Positions 7,833-16,434 of a DNA stretch of 64,000 nucleotides are shown in pieces (the first letter of the stretch is position 1; each line of letters begins with the position of its first letter). The notes beneath the pieces are model-generated. The model was not told the origin of the DNA. It saw only the letters and a program-made list of their open reading frames with translations, and ran no database searches. Where the stretch lies: the NCBI GenBank assembly GCA_018302815.1, contig JAGVZE010000011.1, positions 1 through 64,000 of the forward strand, given 5' to 3'. Both the position numbers and the translations under genes were made by a program. This DNA comes from Candidatus Woesearchaeota archaeon. Its GTDB lineage: Archaea; Nanobdellota; Nanobdellia; Woesearchaeales; ARS49.

Positions 7833-9770
7833 TTACCTTTTCGTTTTTTTCTTTATTTTCGAGTCTTCATGCTGAACAGTTTCACGCATTTCCTCGCGGG
7901 GCTCAGGGCTCGTTTGTCGTTTTTGCGGCTCTTTACCCATAAGCTCTTGCAGTCTCGCGGCGATTTCCGCGAGTTGCCGCGCAGACGCGCTGATTTGTTG
8001 AACCGCAGCGCTCGTTTGCTGCATTGACGCGCTCACTTGCTGAGTGCCGGCGGCATTCTCTTCAGCGGTCGCGGCGAGTTCAGTCATAGCCGCGACTATC
8101 TGCTGTGTGCCTGCTGATTGCTGCTGCGTCGCCGCAGAAATCTCCTGCAATTGAGATGAAATATTTTGAGCAGCCAATGAGATATCTTTCACCGCACTGA
8201 GCGATGCGCCGATGACCTCGGATCCTTGCGCGACTTGTTCCGCCCCCTTTTCCATCGAGCTTACTGCGGCATTGGTGCTCTGCTGCATGTCCATGACAAG
8301 CGTGGAAATCTGTTCAGCGGCCTTTCCTGATTCTTCAGCAAGCTTCCTGACTTCATCAGCGACCACTGCAAATCCCCTGCCCTGCTCTCCTGCACGGGCA
8401 GCTTCAATAGCAGCGTTCAGCGCGAGCAGATTCGTCTGCTCTGCGATATCATTGATAGTTTTGATAATAGTGCTTATCTTCGCGCTTTTCTCGCCGAGCG
8501 CCTTTATGCCCGCGGTCGAGTCGAGAACACTGGTTTTGATAGCATCCAAATTCTTAACGCCCCGTTCAGCCGCGGTTCCCGCATCGATAGCTTTCTTGCT
8601 CGCATCAGCCGCACTCTTCGCTGATTTCTGAGCGTTGTCCGCAACCTGGGTGATGGCTGACGACATCTCAGTGATGATCTTACCCACCTCTTCAACCTTC
8701 TCGGTCGCCTTCGTACTGGATGCCGCCATCTGCTGAGTCGTAGAAGCTATCTCTTGAGTGGCGGACGCGGTCGAAGTGCTGGTTTCAGAGAGCTGTTCTG
8801 ACGCGGTAGCAGTGTTCAAAGCAGCATCTTCAATTGTTGCGAAAATCTTTCTTATAAGGAAAAAGCTAACGACACCGGTGATAAGCATCGCGACGAGCCC
8901 TATCAAAGAGAGCGTTGTTGCGAATTGTTCACTTCTTTTCATCTCCCGTATCGTGATAGGTTGAAGTTCCTCATCGAGAAGCGCATCCATCTCACGGCTT
9001 GTTTGCGTGAACAGTTCAATCTCGTACCGTTGCCTGTCTTTGTTATCAATAATCTCTTTTGTCAACGCGGTTATTTTCTGAGATGATATTTTCAACTCTG
9101 CAAAAAGATCACGTTCTGCCGGAGAAAGCTGTAAGCTCTGATACCCGTCCATCAGTTGTTCAACATCAGCAACGAGTCCATCGATGGCTGTTTTGACTTT
9201 TTGATCAGGCATTATGAGATACGATCTGAGCAGAGATGTAATCTCGTATGACTTACTTTTCAAGGTAAAAAGGAGTTCCTGTTTTTTTGAAAAGTGCGCA
9301 TCAGCAACATCCAGTTCTCGCAAACCGATATCGAGAAGGGCTTGCGCTTTTGTTTCGAACGAGATTTTTTCGTCTCTTTTAAGGAGCTGTTGATCCTCGA
9401 GCGCGAAGATTTCCCGCGCTTGAGAGTCAAATTGCTTCATGAGCTCACCGAATCGCAGGAGTGCGTAGCGTTCCTCATCGGTGCGCACAAGAGCGAGATA
9501 CGCAGCATACTCCCGATTCAAATCATCGCGGTTACCGGCAAACTGCACTTTTTCTTCAGGATTCTTTGTCGTGAGATAATCAAGAACGTCTTTTGCGAAT
9601 TCTCTTTGATTGATTTCCAACTCCATGGCTGCTTGAACCTTGGGAGTTTCAAGCTCAACAAGTTCAACGACGGTCGATCGTATGATGAGAAGACTGCCGC
9701 CTGCTACCATCAGCACAATGAGAAACAAAGTTATCAATTTGGATTGAGCACCAAACTTTAGTTGAACCAT
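7833..9770 (-). CDS. methyl-accepting chemotaxis protein
   Basis: This 645-residue chemoreceptor has a membrane helix at about 12-32, a helical extracellular sensor of about 270 residues, a second helix at about 302-324, and a long cytoplasmic coiled coil. The conserved hairpin tip is intact ([32 protein letters not shown], quoted in parts from about residues 445-475). A recognisable HAMP domain after the second helix is missing. Gln- and Ala-rich methylation helices flank the tip. It is the first gene of the operon and the only receptor seen; its ligand is unknown. Confidence 0.95.
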   Translation of the reverse strand: MVQLKFGAQSKLITLFLIVLMVAGGSLLIIRSTVVELVELETPKVQAAMELEINQREFAKDVLDYLTTKNPEEKVQFAGNRDDLNREYAAYLALVRTDEERYALLRFGELMKQFDSQAREIFALEDQQLLKRDEKISFETKAQALLDIGLRELDVADAHFSKKQELLFTLKSKSYEITSLLRSYLIMPDQKVKTAIDGLVADVEQLMDGYQSLQLSPAERDLFAELKISSQKITALTKEIIDNKDRQRYEIELFTQTSREMDALLDEELQPITIREMKRSEQFATTLSLIGLVAMLITGVVSFFLIRKIFATIEDAALNTATASEQLSETSTSTASATQEIASTTQQMAASSTKATEKVEEVGKIITEMSSAITQVADNAQKSAKSAADASKKAIDAGTAAERGVKNLDAIKTSVLDSTAGIKALGEKSAKISTIIKTINDIAEQTNLLALNAAIEAARAGEQGRGFAVVADEVRKLAEESGKAAEQISTLVMDMQQSTNAAVSSMEKGAEQVAQGSEVIGASLSAVKDISLAAQNISSQLQEISAATQQQSAGTQQIVAAMTELAATAEENAAGTQQVSASMQQTSAAVQQISASARQLAEIAARLQELMGKEPQKRQTSPEPREEMRETVQHEDSKIKKKTKR

Positions 9771-9802
9771 TCAATACCTCTTTTTAAACAAAAGGGCGAT
9801 TT

Positions 9803-9815
9803 AAACTATATAATG
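9803..9815 (-). promoter_or_regulatory. promoter of the chemotaxis operon
   Basis: Read on the minus strand, ATTATATAG lies about 38 bases before the receptor ATG at 9770, and GAGGT lies six bases before that ATG. So this operon, unlike most nearby genes, has a short leader with a ribosome binding site. Confidence 0.55.
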
Positions 9816-9865
9816 TTTTCGTTTGATTACTGGAGTGTGCTGAATCGTAATCATGTTACGGTGGT

Positions 9866-10156
9866 GTGTGCTTTGTGTCCTCGGAGGACATAACGAGGTA
9901 TAGCGAGGAATTCAAAGTGCGCGTGCGCATACACGCGAGAAGGGGCATTTCGCCCATCGAGACGGTCGCGCGGCTTAAAAGAGTGCCAAAACAGACCAGC
10001 GATCAGCGAATGAAACTCGAGTTCAGGTTCGGCAAAACTGGTCTGGAAAACCGCAAGCCAGAAGCCAAGCCGGAACAAATTAATGTAACCTTTGAAAATT
10101 TTGTCATTCAAGGGAAGTTAATACGCATTGCGGCACAACACGATAAGTTCCATTAA
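9866..10156 (+). pseudogene. possible transposase remnant with HTH-like start
   Basis: Residues 12-45 of this 96-codon frame (YSEEFKVRVRIHARRGISP... followed by ARLKRVP) resemble the N-terminal helix-turn-helix of IS3- or IS66-type transposases. The rest has no known domain, there is no catalytic part, and no inverted repeats flank it. It lies between the chemotaxis promoter and the left operator of the element, where an old insertion scar would be plausible. It could also be a chance frame. Confidence 0.3.
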
Positions 10157-10159
10157 ATC

Positions 10160-10193
10160 TTGTCCGGACAAATGCTGTACAAATCTTAAATAC
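10160..10193 (+). promoter_or_regulatory. left operator-promoter of the element
   Basis: The perfect palindrome TTGTCCGGACAA (10160-10171) is followed after two bases by GCTGTACAAA and then a TATA-like CTTAAATAC (10185-10193). The same layout, inverted, occurs at 35057-35090. The GGACAA half-site recurs in degenerate form in the second block, as expected of an operator bound by a multimeric repressor next to the TATA box. It drives the transfer operon starting at 10296. Confidence 0.65.
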
Positions 10194-10239
10194 CTGACTT
10201 TTTCAGAATAGCTTGGGCTGTTTTGCCTCAACAAGTTTG

Positions 10240-10276
10240 GGGCGGGCAGGTCAGGCTGGCCTGCTCGTCCTTTTTT
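10240..10276 (+). terminator. intrinsic terminator or attenuator in the leader of the transfer operon
   Basis: GGGCGGGCAGG (10240-10250) pairs with CCTGCTCGTCC (10260-10270) over 11 positions, two of them G-U, with a nine-base loop, and is followed at once by six T (10271-10276). It lies between the promoter at 10185 and the first gene at 10296. So it should end or attenuate transcription after a leader RNA of about 60 bases. Confidence 0.6.
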
Positions 10277-10295
10277 GTAACACGGGTGATCCAAA

Positions 10296-10433
10296 ATGAA
10301 TGAACTTAGCGAAAGCTCTCGAGAGGGAGATTGTGAGCGGTGCGCGAGGATAGTGCGCGCGAAGGACAAGAAAATCTGTATGCACTGTTATGTCAGCTTA
10401 CTGCATCTGCTGGCGCGTAAGGTGAAGCGATGA
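10296..10433 (+). CDS. zinc-ribbon microprotein, first gene of transfer operon
   Basis: This 45-residue protein has two CxxC knuckles, CERC and CMHC, 13 residues apart, which should bind one zinc ion. The C-terminus is helical and basic (LLHLLARKVKR). It overlaps the next gene by ATGA, so it is translated with the transfer genes. Small zinc-ribbon proteins also follow VirB4 in this operon. The function is unknown; nucleic acid or protein binding is a guess from the fold. Confidence 0.6.
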   Translation: MNELSESSREGDCERCARIVRAKDKKICMHCYVSLLHLLARKVKR

Positions 10434-10819
10434 GGTTCGTTGAGGTTTACTTTTGGTGCGTTATGTACCTTTCAACGTACTTGCTGGTGAGTTTAGTCGT
10501 AAACTTGCTTACTGGCTGGGGCGACCTTGTTGGAATTACCATCATTGGACTGCTTTTGACATTCACACTCGCGCTCATCCTCGTTTGGCAAGACAAACGG
10601 GAGGAACGTGAGTTCGAGTGTATGGAGCCTGCAGAAATTGTGAGTCCAATTCAGCTTTTCTTTGAAAACCAGGAACTATTGGAGGTGAACACCAATGCCG
10701 AAGAAGAAAAAACCAGAACCAAGTCCACCGACCCCGCCAACCGCGGGGGCGGTTCGGAGATTCGCACCGATGTTCGTCTTAGCGAGCTTTCTGCTCCTGA
10801 CGATGATCCTGCCTGTTAG
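10430..10819 (+). CDS. small membrane protein of the transfer operon
   Basis: The 129-residue protein has two membrane helices at about 6-30 and 34-54 (ITIIGLLLTFTLALILVW), followed by an acidic, disordered tail. Its last 125 bases overlap the start of the next gene in another frame, which is unusually long. A ribosome binding site (GGAGGTG) for the next gene lies inside this one. I do not recognise the family. The position suggests a small component of the secretion channel. Confidence 0.55.
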   Translation: MRFVEVYFWCVMYLSTYLLVSLVVNLLTGWGDLVGITIIGLLLTFTLALILVWQDKREEREFECMEPAEIVSPIQLFFENQELLEVNTNAEEEKTRTKSTDPANRGGGSEIRTDVRLSELSAPDDDPAC

Positions 10820-11087
10820 CGCGGCAAGTGCGATGCCTCCCGGAGGGTCGATAGATACTGCGACGTTTGACCAGATATTGCAGCCCGTTTGGAAGATTTA
10901 CAACTTTGTGAAGTATATCGCAACGGCAATCGCTGCGATTGTACTGGTCATCGCAGGAATAGGCGTTATGACGAGCGGCAACGATATGATGAAACGCGAG
11001 AACTCCAAAAACACCATCGGTTACGTCGTGGTGGGTTTGATTATCATTTGGGCAGCTCCGTTTATCATCCAGCTCTTCGCGAGCTGA
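10695..11087 (+). CDS. VirB2/TrbC-like pilin candidate
   Basis: Residues 1-25 are basic and Pro-rich, 26-46 are a signal/membrane helix ending SAASAM, and two further hydrophobic helices follow (AIAAIVLVIAGIGVMTSG and IGYVVVGLIIIWAAPFIIQLF). This matches the architecture of VirB2/TrbC pilins of type IV secretion systems: a long signal sequence and a two-helix mature part. Sequence identity is not diagnostic, so the call leans on the architecture and on the VirB6- and VirB4-like genes that follow. GGAGGTG lies eight bases before the ATG. Confidence 0.6.
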   Translation: MPKKKKPEPSPPTPPTAGAVRRFAPMFVLASFLLLTMILPVSAASAMPPGGSIDTATFDQILQPVWKIYNFVKYIATAIAAIVLVIAGIGVMTSGNDMMKRENSKNTIGYVVVGLIIIWAAPFIIQLFAS

Positions 11088-11108
11088 TTTTTTGGAGGGG
11101 CGGGGCAA

Positions 11109-12035
11109 ATGTGCGACATTTTTGACATCGTTGACATCCCACAGTGCGTACTTGATACGATTATCGAGTTCGTGCAGTCCGCGATAAACGCCCCGCTCAT
11201 TCCTTTTCTTCAAACAATCAAAATGCTGCTCACCCAACCCGCCAACATCGCTCCATTTGGAAGTCTTTGGGCAGTCATCATATACCTCATTAGTACGTTT
11301 TACGGACTATTCATCATGTTCGCAGGGTTGAACTTCATCATCTCTGCATACAGCCCAGAACGACGGTACAGAGCCAAAGAATGGCTCCAAAACGTCATCC
11401 TGATGATTATCTGCGTTCAAGCAAGCTTTCTCATCTACAGCCTTGTTTCACAGCTTGCTTCGGGGCTGGCTGGAGTCATTGTCAGAATGATTAATCCGAA
11501 CTTCTTCTACATCACACTTGACGGCGCATTAAACGCCGGATTCAGCATAGCTCTTGGCTTTGCGTACTTTCTGACGCTCCTCGTCACAATTGTTACGTTT
11601 TCCGTGAACTATTTCCTTGCCAGCGTTGGTGTGGTCTTCTTCCCATTCGGAGTTTTCCTTTACTTCATTCCGCCATTACGCGATATCGGCAAGTTCATCA
11701 TCAGCAAACTCATGTTCATCTTGTTCCTGCCGTTCTTCGCAAGTATCCTCTTGCTCGGAGTTTCCCAACTCATGAACATATCCGGTTTTTCCGGAATCAA
11801 AATCCTCTTCATGATAAGCGCTTTTGTCGCCGTTAACGCCTTGATGTTTCTTCTTGCACTTTTGGCAATCTTCCGTAGTGTTATGGGTGTCATGCGCTCA
11901 GATGTCGCTCGCGGGCTGCTATTCTTCAAAGGACACCTGGCGCCCGCATTGTCGAAACAAGAACTAAGCCCGCCAAACGAGCGCGACTACTACGGACGAT
12001 TCAGAAAGGACTATTATGAGCGGAGGGCAAGATGA
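11109..12035 (+). CDS. VirB6/TrbL-like polytopic channel protein
   Basis: The 308-residue protein has about six to seven membrane helices separated by short loops, with a basic, Tyr-rich cytoplasmic end (RDYYGRFRKDYYERRAR). This is the plan of VirB6/TrbL inner-membrane channel proteins. The family is weakly conserved and the call rests on topology and position: it follows the pilin-like gene and overlaps the VirB4 gene by four bases. GGAGGGG precedes the ATG. Confidence 0.6.
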   Translation: MCDIFDIVDIPQCVLDTIIEFVQSAINAPLIPFLQTIKMLLTQPANIAPFGSLWAVIIYLISTFYGLFIMFAGLNFIISAYSPERRYRAKEWLQNVILMIICVQASFLIYSLVSQLASGLAGVIVRMINPNFFYITLDGALNAGFSIALGFAYFLTLLVTIVTFSVNYFLASVGVVFFPFGVFLYFIPPLRDIGKFIISKLMFILFLPFFASILLLGVSQLMNISGFSGIKILFMISAFVAVNALMFLLALLAIFRSVMGVMRSDVARGLLFFKGHLAPALSKQELSPPNERDYYGRFRKDYYERRAR

Positions 12036-15000
12036 CTTACGAAATCCCTCAATCCATCCAGTACAAAGAAAAAATCGTGTTCGACCTGACGCTTGAGCAA
12101 CTCATCTATGCGGTCGGTTTCGGCGTTCCTGCATTCCTTATCTATGCGAAATTAAACGCGTCTCTTTATGCAAGGGTGGGACTTGCGCTCATACCCCTTA
12201 CGATTGGACTTTGTTTCATGTTCTTGGACCTCTACAAGAAATCATCTGAACTACTTGGTTTCTTGCGCTTTCGCAAAGCAACCCTGTTTCAACGCAAGAT
12301 GAAGCGATTCTTACAGCTCAACGCCGTTGAAAACTCGTGTTACGTTGTCAAGACCAAAGGCGGTGAGCGAAGAGTAGCCGTTCTGCGCGTGGAACCACTG
12401 AATTTCAAAATCAAAACGAAAGATGAGCGCGACAGCATCATCTTTGCCTTCCAAAAACTCTTGAACGGCCTCGACTTTCCAGTGCAGTTCCTGATGTACA
12501 CTGACGACTTGAACTTGAATCAATATCTAAAAGAGCTTGAACTAAAAAGCAACGCATCCACCAAGGGCATCCGCCAAGACTTGCTCAAAGCGCACAAAGA
12601 CTATCTTGATGCCCTAATGCAGGATAAACTCGCGGTTAATCGCAAATTCCTCATCGCGATTCCTGAAAATGAAACAGGGTTAGAAGCTCAAATCAAGATT
12701 GTTACCGAGCTCTTGCGCACGATGAACCTCAAAAGCGTTCGACTTGGCGGACGACAGCTCATCAACATTCTTATCAAACTCTTCAACAACCCTCGGGGCA
12801 GAGCAGAACTGCTTAAAGTTGAGAAGAACATATACACTATTGTCGCGCCTGAAGAAGTGGTCAACAGCCCAGATCATATTAAAATCAACGAACATTACAA
12901 CAAAATCATCTATGCATCTGGCTATCCGCGCAGTGTCGAAGAGGGATTTCTTGACAAAATCGTCACAGCCGCAGGCAACTTCGATTTGAGCATTCACATC
13001 GAGCCATTCCCAATTGAAACAACGCTCATCATGCTCAACAAAGAGGTTCAGAAACAACGCGCAGACCTCTACGCTGCTGAGATGAAGCACCAATTCCAGC
13101 CAAGCCTTGAAATCCAGTACAAAGACACGACGGCTGTCCTCAATAGCATCCAAAAGGGGCAGGAAAAACTCTTCAACGTCAGCCTTTACATCAACATAAA
13201 AGCAAAAGACCTGAACGAGCTCAACATTCTCACCAGAACCATCCAGTCTCGCCTCAACAGCATGCTAATTATCCCTCAAACGCCAAAATATCGGATGGCA
13301 GACGCTTTCAAGTCAGTTCTTCCATTTGGACTGAATCAACTTGGAGCGCGAAGAAACATCACCACACAGGCGCTCTCTGCGTTTTTCCCATTCACCAGCC
13401 CTTTCTTGATTCTTGAGAAAGGCGGGGTCTTCCTGGGCTTGAACAAGAATAAACTTCCAATCATCAAAGATATCTTTGCGCTCTCAAACGCGAATGGAGC
13501 GATTCTGGCGACGAGCGGTGGAGGGAAGAGCTACACTGCAAAATTGATTATTTCTCGATATTTGATGAATGGAACCAAAATCATCGTAATCGACCCGCAA
13601 AGCGAGTACACCAAGCTCACAGAGAAATACGGTGGAAGCGTTATTACCATCTCACGAGATAGTCCCACCATCATAAATCCACTTGACTTACTCGGGCACA
13701 CATACGTAGAAAAACGTCTTGTCCTGATGGACATCTTCCGTTCAATGTTTGGTGAGCTCTCAGAGATCCAAAAAGCAGTTCTTGACAGGGCGGTCAGCGA
13801 AACCTACGCAAAAAGAGGCATCACTGAAGACAATTACAAAGACAAAGCCGCCCCAATACTATCAGACCTATATTATGAGCTTGAAAAACTCTCGAAAGGA
13901 GCATCAGTCTATGAACGTACTACTTATATTGCCCTACTCAACCGGCTGCGAATGTATGTTGATGGAGTCTTTAGTTTTGTTAATCGCCAAACACAAATCA
14001 ACATCGACAACGATTTTATCACGTTCAACATAGGCGCGATGCCAAAACAAGTCAAACCTGTGATGATGTTCTTGATTTTGGACTACGTTTATTCTCAAAT
14101 GAAGGCAAGTAGAGGGCGCAAGCTCTTAGTTATCGATGAGGCATGGAGCATGCTCCAAAACGCAGCAGAGGAGGGATACGTCTTCGAGGTGGTCAAGACG
14201 TGCAGAAAGTTCAATCTTGGACTTTTGCTGATCACCCAAGACGTTGCAGACCTCCTCCAAAGCAAAGCAGGGCGGGCAGTCCTCGCCAACAGCTCATACA
14301 ACGTGCTTCTTCGCCAAAAACCCGCAGTCATCGACAACCTACAAGACGTCTTCCATTTGAGCTTCACAGAACGCGAACACTTGCTTACCGCAAACGTAGG
14401 GGAGGGAATACTCATCATGGAAAACGACCACCAAGAAGTACGAATCGTGGCCAGCCCAGAAGAACACAACCTCATCACGACTAACGCGGATGAGCTATTA
14501 GCCATGCAACAGGGCATTTCACCTGCACTTTCCACCGAGAAGAAGCGCATGCTTATCGACCTTGACTTGCGCAAAGGGTTCTACAAGAAGAGCACGCTCA
14601 CGGAAGAAGAGATAGACTATTTGCTCAAGCACGATTACAATGAAAGCAGGCACGTTCCCCTGCGCTCAAACACGCACTCGGTCTTTCTGGTGAAAAAAGT
14701 TGGAAAACATACTCCTGAGCACACCTTCCTGCTTCACGCCACCTATGAGGAGATATTGCGCTATACGGCAAAAGTAAAGAGTGATGAAACCGCCCGCACG
14801 GACGGCATTAACCCAGATGTTCTCTTTACCAACGAGAAGGGCGAGGAGATAGCTCTTGAGATAGAAACAGGGAGCAACCTCAAACACCACCCAGAATATC
14901 TTTCCAATAAGGTCAAACAGCTTGACCAGAAGTATCCGAACAGATGGCACTTTGTTCTAACTTCTGCCCACCACAAGAAGCGATACGCCAACGCCTTCCG

Positions 15001-15178
15001 ATGCTTTGTTCTCCTGCGCTACAATATCCCTCGCTTCGTTAAGCGTCATTTTCCCAGCAGGGAGGTACAAGATAATGTAACAACGCTCCGCCTGTCCCAA
15101 AATATCGACGAGAAAAAACCACAAACACCCGGAGCGCAAAAACAGACAAGCGGAGAAAAACAAGGTGTGCACGCATGA
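12032..15178 (+). CDS. PrgI-VirB4 ATPase fused to a nuclease-like domain
   Basis: VirB4 ATPases power type IV secretion and conjugation. In this 1048-residue protein, residues 1-95 resemble PrgI/VirB3-like membrane proteins (DLTLEQLIYAVGFGVPAFLIYAK and a second helix). Residues 110-840 are VirB4, with Walker A ATSGGGKSYTAK near 495 and Walker B LLVIDEAWSML near 700. From about 890 comes an extra domain: GINPDVLF near 923 and ALEIETGSNL near 943, followed by a basic helix KVKQLDQKYP. The PD...ExE pattern is that of restriction-endonuclease-like folds. Its catalytic Lys is not obvious, so activity is uncertain. Confidence 0.85.
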   Translation: MTYEIPQSIQYKEKIVFDLTLEQLIYAVGFGVPAFLIYAKLNASLYARVGLALIPLTIGLCFMFLDLYKKSSELLGFLRFRKATLFQRKMKRFLQLNAVENSCYVVKTKGGERRVAVLRVEPLNFKIKTKDERDSIIFAFQKLLNGLDFPVQFLMYTDDLNLNQYLKELELKSNASTKGIRQDLLKAHKDYLDALMQDKLAVNRKFLIAIPENETGLEAQIKIVTELLRTMNLKSVRLGGRQLINILIKLFNNPRGRAELLKVEKNIYTIVAPEEVVNSPDHIKINEHYNKIIYASGYPRSVEEGFLDKIVTAAGNFDLSIHIEPFPIETTLIMLNKEVQKQRADLYAAEMKHQFQPSLEIQYKDTTAVLNSIQKGQEKLFNVSLYINIKAKDLNELNILTRTIQSRLNSMLIIPQTPKYRMADAFKSVLPFGLNQLGARRNITTQALSAFFPFTSPFLILEKGGVFLGLNKNKLPIIKDIFALSNANGAILATSGGGKSYTAKLIISRYLMNGTKIIVIDPQSEYTKLTEKYGGSVITISRDSPTIINPLDLLGHTYVEKRLVLMDIFRSMFGELSEIQKAVLDRAVSETYAKRGITEDNYKDKAAPILSDLYYELEKLSKGASVYERTTYIALLNRLRMYVDGVFSFVNRQTQINIDNDFITFNIGAMPKQVKPVMMFLILDYVYSQMKASRGRKLLVIDEAWSMLQNAAEEGYVFEVVKTCRKFNLGLLLITQDVADLLQSKAGRAVLANSSYNVLLRQKPAVIDNLQDVFHLSFTEREHLLTANVGEGILIMENDHQEVRIVASPEEHNLITTNADELLAMQQGISPALSTEKKRMLIDLDLRKGFYKKSTLTEEEIDYLLKHDYNESRHVPLRSNTHSVFLVKKVGKHTPEHTFLLHATYEEILRYTAKVKSDETARTDGINPDVLFTNEKGEEIALEIETGSNLKHHPEYLSNKVKQLDQKYPNRWHFVLTSAHHKKRYANAFRCFVLLRYNIPRFVKRHFPSREVQDNVTTLRLSQNIDEKKPQTPGAQKQTSGEKQGVHA

Positions 15179-15318
15179 AATGCCCCCCACACAAACACGA
15201 AATCACACTTTGGCTGAACTGTGATACCTTTGCACGCGTGCAGGAAGCGGCTCAGTACGTTGGATGCGGAACTGATCTAGAAAAGTACATCACAGGACTC
15301 ATACTCGAACACTGCTAA
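15175..15318 (+). CDS. ribbon-helix-helix-like microprotein
   Basis: The 47-residue protein has a strand (HEITLWL) followed by two helices (DTFARVQEAAQYVG and LEKYITGLILEHC), the layout of RHH DNA-binding proteins such as CopG. It overlaps the VirB4 stop codon by ATGA, so it belongs to the transfer operon. RHH proteins of this kind often act as relaxosome accessory factors or as autorepressors. It is one candidate for the factor that binds the TTGTCCGGACAA operators; this is inference. Confidence 0.55.
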   Translation: MKCPPHKHEITLWLNCDTFARVQEAAQYVGCGTDLEKYITGLILEHC

Positions 15319-15330
15319 GGGGGTACGACC

Positions 15331-15456
15331 ATGAACAACAAGGAAATCGAACTAGTTTGCGGACCATTAACAAGAAGAAAATGCCGACACTGTGGAGATC
15401 GCCTGTACCAAAGCGATGATTTGCTCTGCGGGCCGTGCTCAGGAGGGTGGAAATGA
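15331..15456 (+). CDS. zinc-ribbon microprotein
   Basis: This 41-residue protein carries CRHC and CGPC, a compact two-knuckle zinc ribbon, and ends SGGWK. It starts 12 bases after the RHH-like gene and overlaps the next small gene. It was too short for routine ORF calling but keeps an open frame, zinc ligands and operon spacing. No specific function can be read. Confidence 0.5.
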   Translation: MNNKEIELVCGPLTRRKCRHCGDRLYQSDDLLCGPCSGGWK

Positions 15457-15551
15457 TGACACGATGCCGAATATGCATGCTACCGCTCGATTGCTATGAC
15501 TTAGAAGAAGGACAATGTGGGAACTGCGGAAGGCAGATGGGAGTGCTCTAA
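15453..15551 (+). CDS. zinc-ribbon microprotein
   Basis: This 32-residue protein is almost only a zinc ribbon: CRIC near the start and CGNC near the end, with an acidic linker between. Its start overlaps the stop of the previous zinc-ribbon gene (ATGATG), and its stop abuts the next ATG with no gap. The run of such tiny genes suggests co-translated transfer accessory proteins, though each could be a degraded remnant. Confidence 0.45.
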   Translation: MMTRCRICMLPLDCYDLEEGQCGNCGRQMGVL

Positions 15552-15674
15552 ATGGAATACACTGGCAGATGCGTGTGCGAAACAGAATTGGAACGAGCAT
15601 ACAATCCAGACTTAGGAATCTATTTTATGAACTGGTTTAGCTTTTTTCTATTGTTAGAGAGATTGGAGGATTGA
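15552..15674 (+). CDS. possible truncated small protein at the transfer/defence junction
   Basis: This frame of 40 codons begins MEYTGRCVCETELERAYN and ends in a hydrophobic stretch (WFSFFLLLERLED). It starts directly after the previous stop and runs 38 bases into the convergent YgjP gene. Its 5' part resembles its small Cys-containing neighbours. The 3' part may be foreign sequence joined when the restriction cluster was inserted, so it may be a truncated gene. Confidence 0.3.
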   Translation: MEYTGRCVCETELERAYNPDLGIYFMNWFSFFLLLERLED

Positions 15675-16434
15675 TTGTTGATATTTTGTTAATTGGATAT
15701 TCTCCCTTATACTCCCAGGTGTTATGGCCTAAAATAGTTCGGTTTAATTCTTCTTTATATTGTTTCCACTGCGGTAGAACTGAATTCATTAAGACGTGAA
15801 AATTATCAGTGTGTTTCTTTTCTAGAAAGTGCAGCATCTCGTGGACAAGCACATACTCCAGGCAATGTAACGGTTTTTTGGCAAGTTCAAGATTAAGCCA
15901 CATACGACCATATTCAGGTTTGCACGTGCCCCATTTTGTCTTCATTTTCTTTATTTTAATCTCTTTTACTTGCACACCTGTCTTTTTTTCCCATTTTTGG
16001 ATAAACAGAGGAATCTGCTTTCTCAACTCGCCTCGATAGAAGTTTTCAATTAATTCTTCTCTTTTTTTGGTGGTGGTTCCCGGCTTTATGTGAAGATTAA
16101 TACGATTTTTGTTTTTAATTTCTATCTTTGGCGATTCAAGTGTGTGAATTACATTCAGAAGGTAACGATTTCCTAAGAAATAATGGCTTTCTCCGGAGAC
16201 GTATTCTCTTTTTGTTTGGCGCGCCTGCTCACGAAAATTATTTTTTTGTTTTTTAATCCATGGAATTCTTGAAATGACGAATAATTGGATTTTTTCATCA
16301 TTTGTATTCAGTGGTGCAGCAACTCTAATACGTCCATTTGGCGGATAAACTCCTAAGTGAATATTCTTGATATTTTTTCGTATTACACTTATTTCAAGTC
16401 CGCCTACGCTCATCATTTTTTGGTCAGTATTCAT
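15637..16434 (-). CDS. YgjP-like (DUF45) zinc metallopeptidase
   Basis: The 265-residue protein has the DUF45/YgjP layout: an N-terminal beta region (IHLGVYPPNGRIRVAAPL), a central basic part, and the zinc site LVHEMLHFLEKKHTDNF (HExxH plus a later His). Members of this family are very often found beside type I restriction genes, as here. It overlaps hsdR by 11 bases, so it is the last gene of the hsd operon. Its substrate is unknown. Confidence 0.88.
   Translation of the reverse strand: MNTDQKMMSVGGLEISVIRKNIKNIHLGVYPPNGRIRVAAPLNTNDEKIQLFVISRIPWIKKQKNNFREQARQTKREYVSGESHYFLGNRYLLNVIHTLESPKIEIKNKNRINLHIKPGTTTKKREELIENFYRGELRKQIPLFIQKWEKKTGVQVKEIKIKKMKTKWGTCKPEYGRMWLNLELAKKPLHCLEYVLVHEMLHFLEKKHTDNFHVLMNSVLPQWKQYKEELNRTILGHNTWEYKGEYPINKISTINPPISLTIEKS

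Noticed and set aside
9851-10111. Minus-strand open frame of 86 codons
   Set aside because: It mirrors the transposase-like frame and has no start signals.
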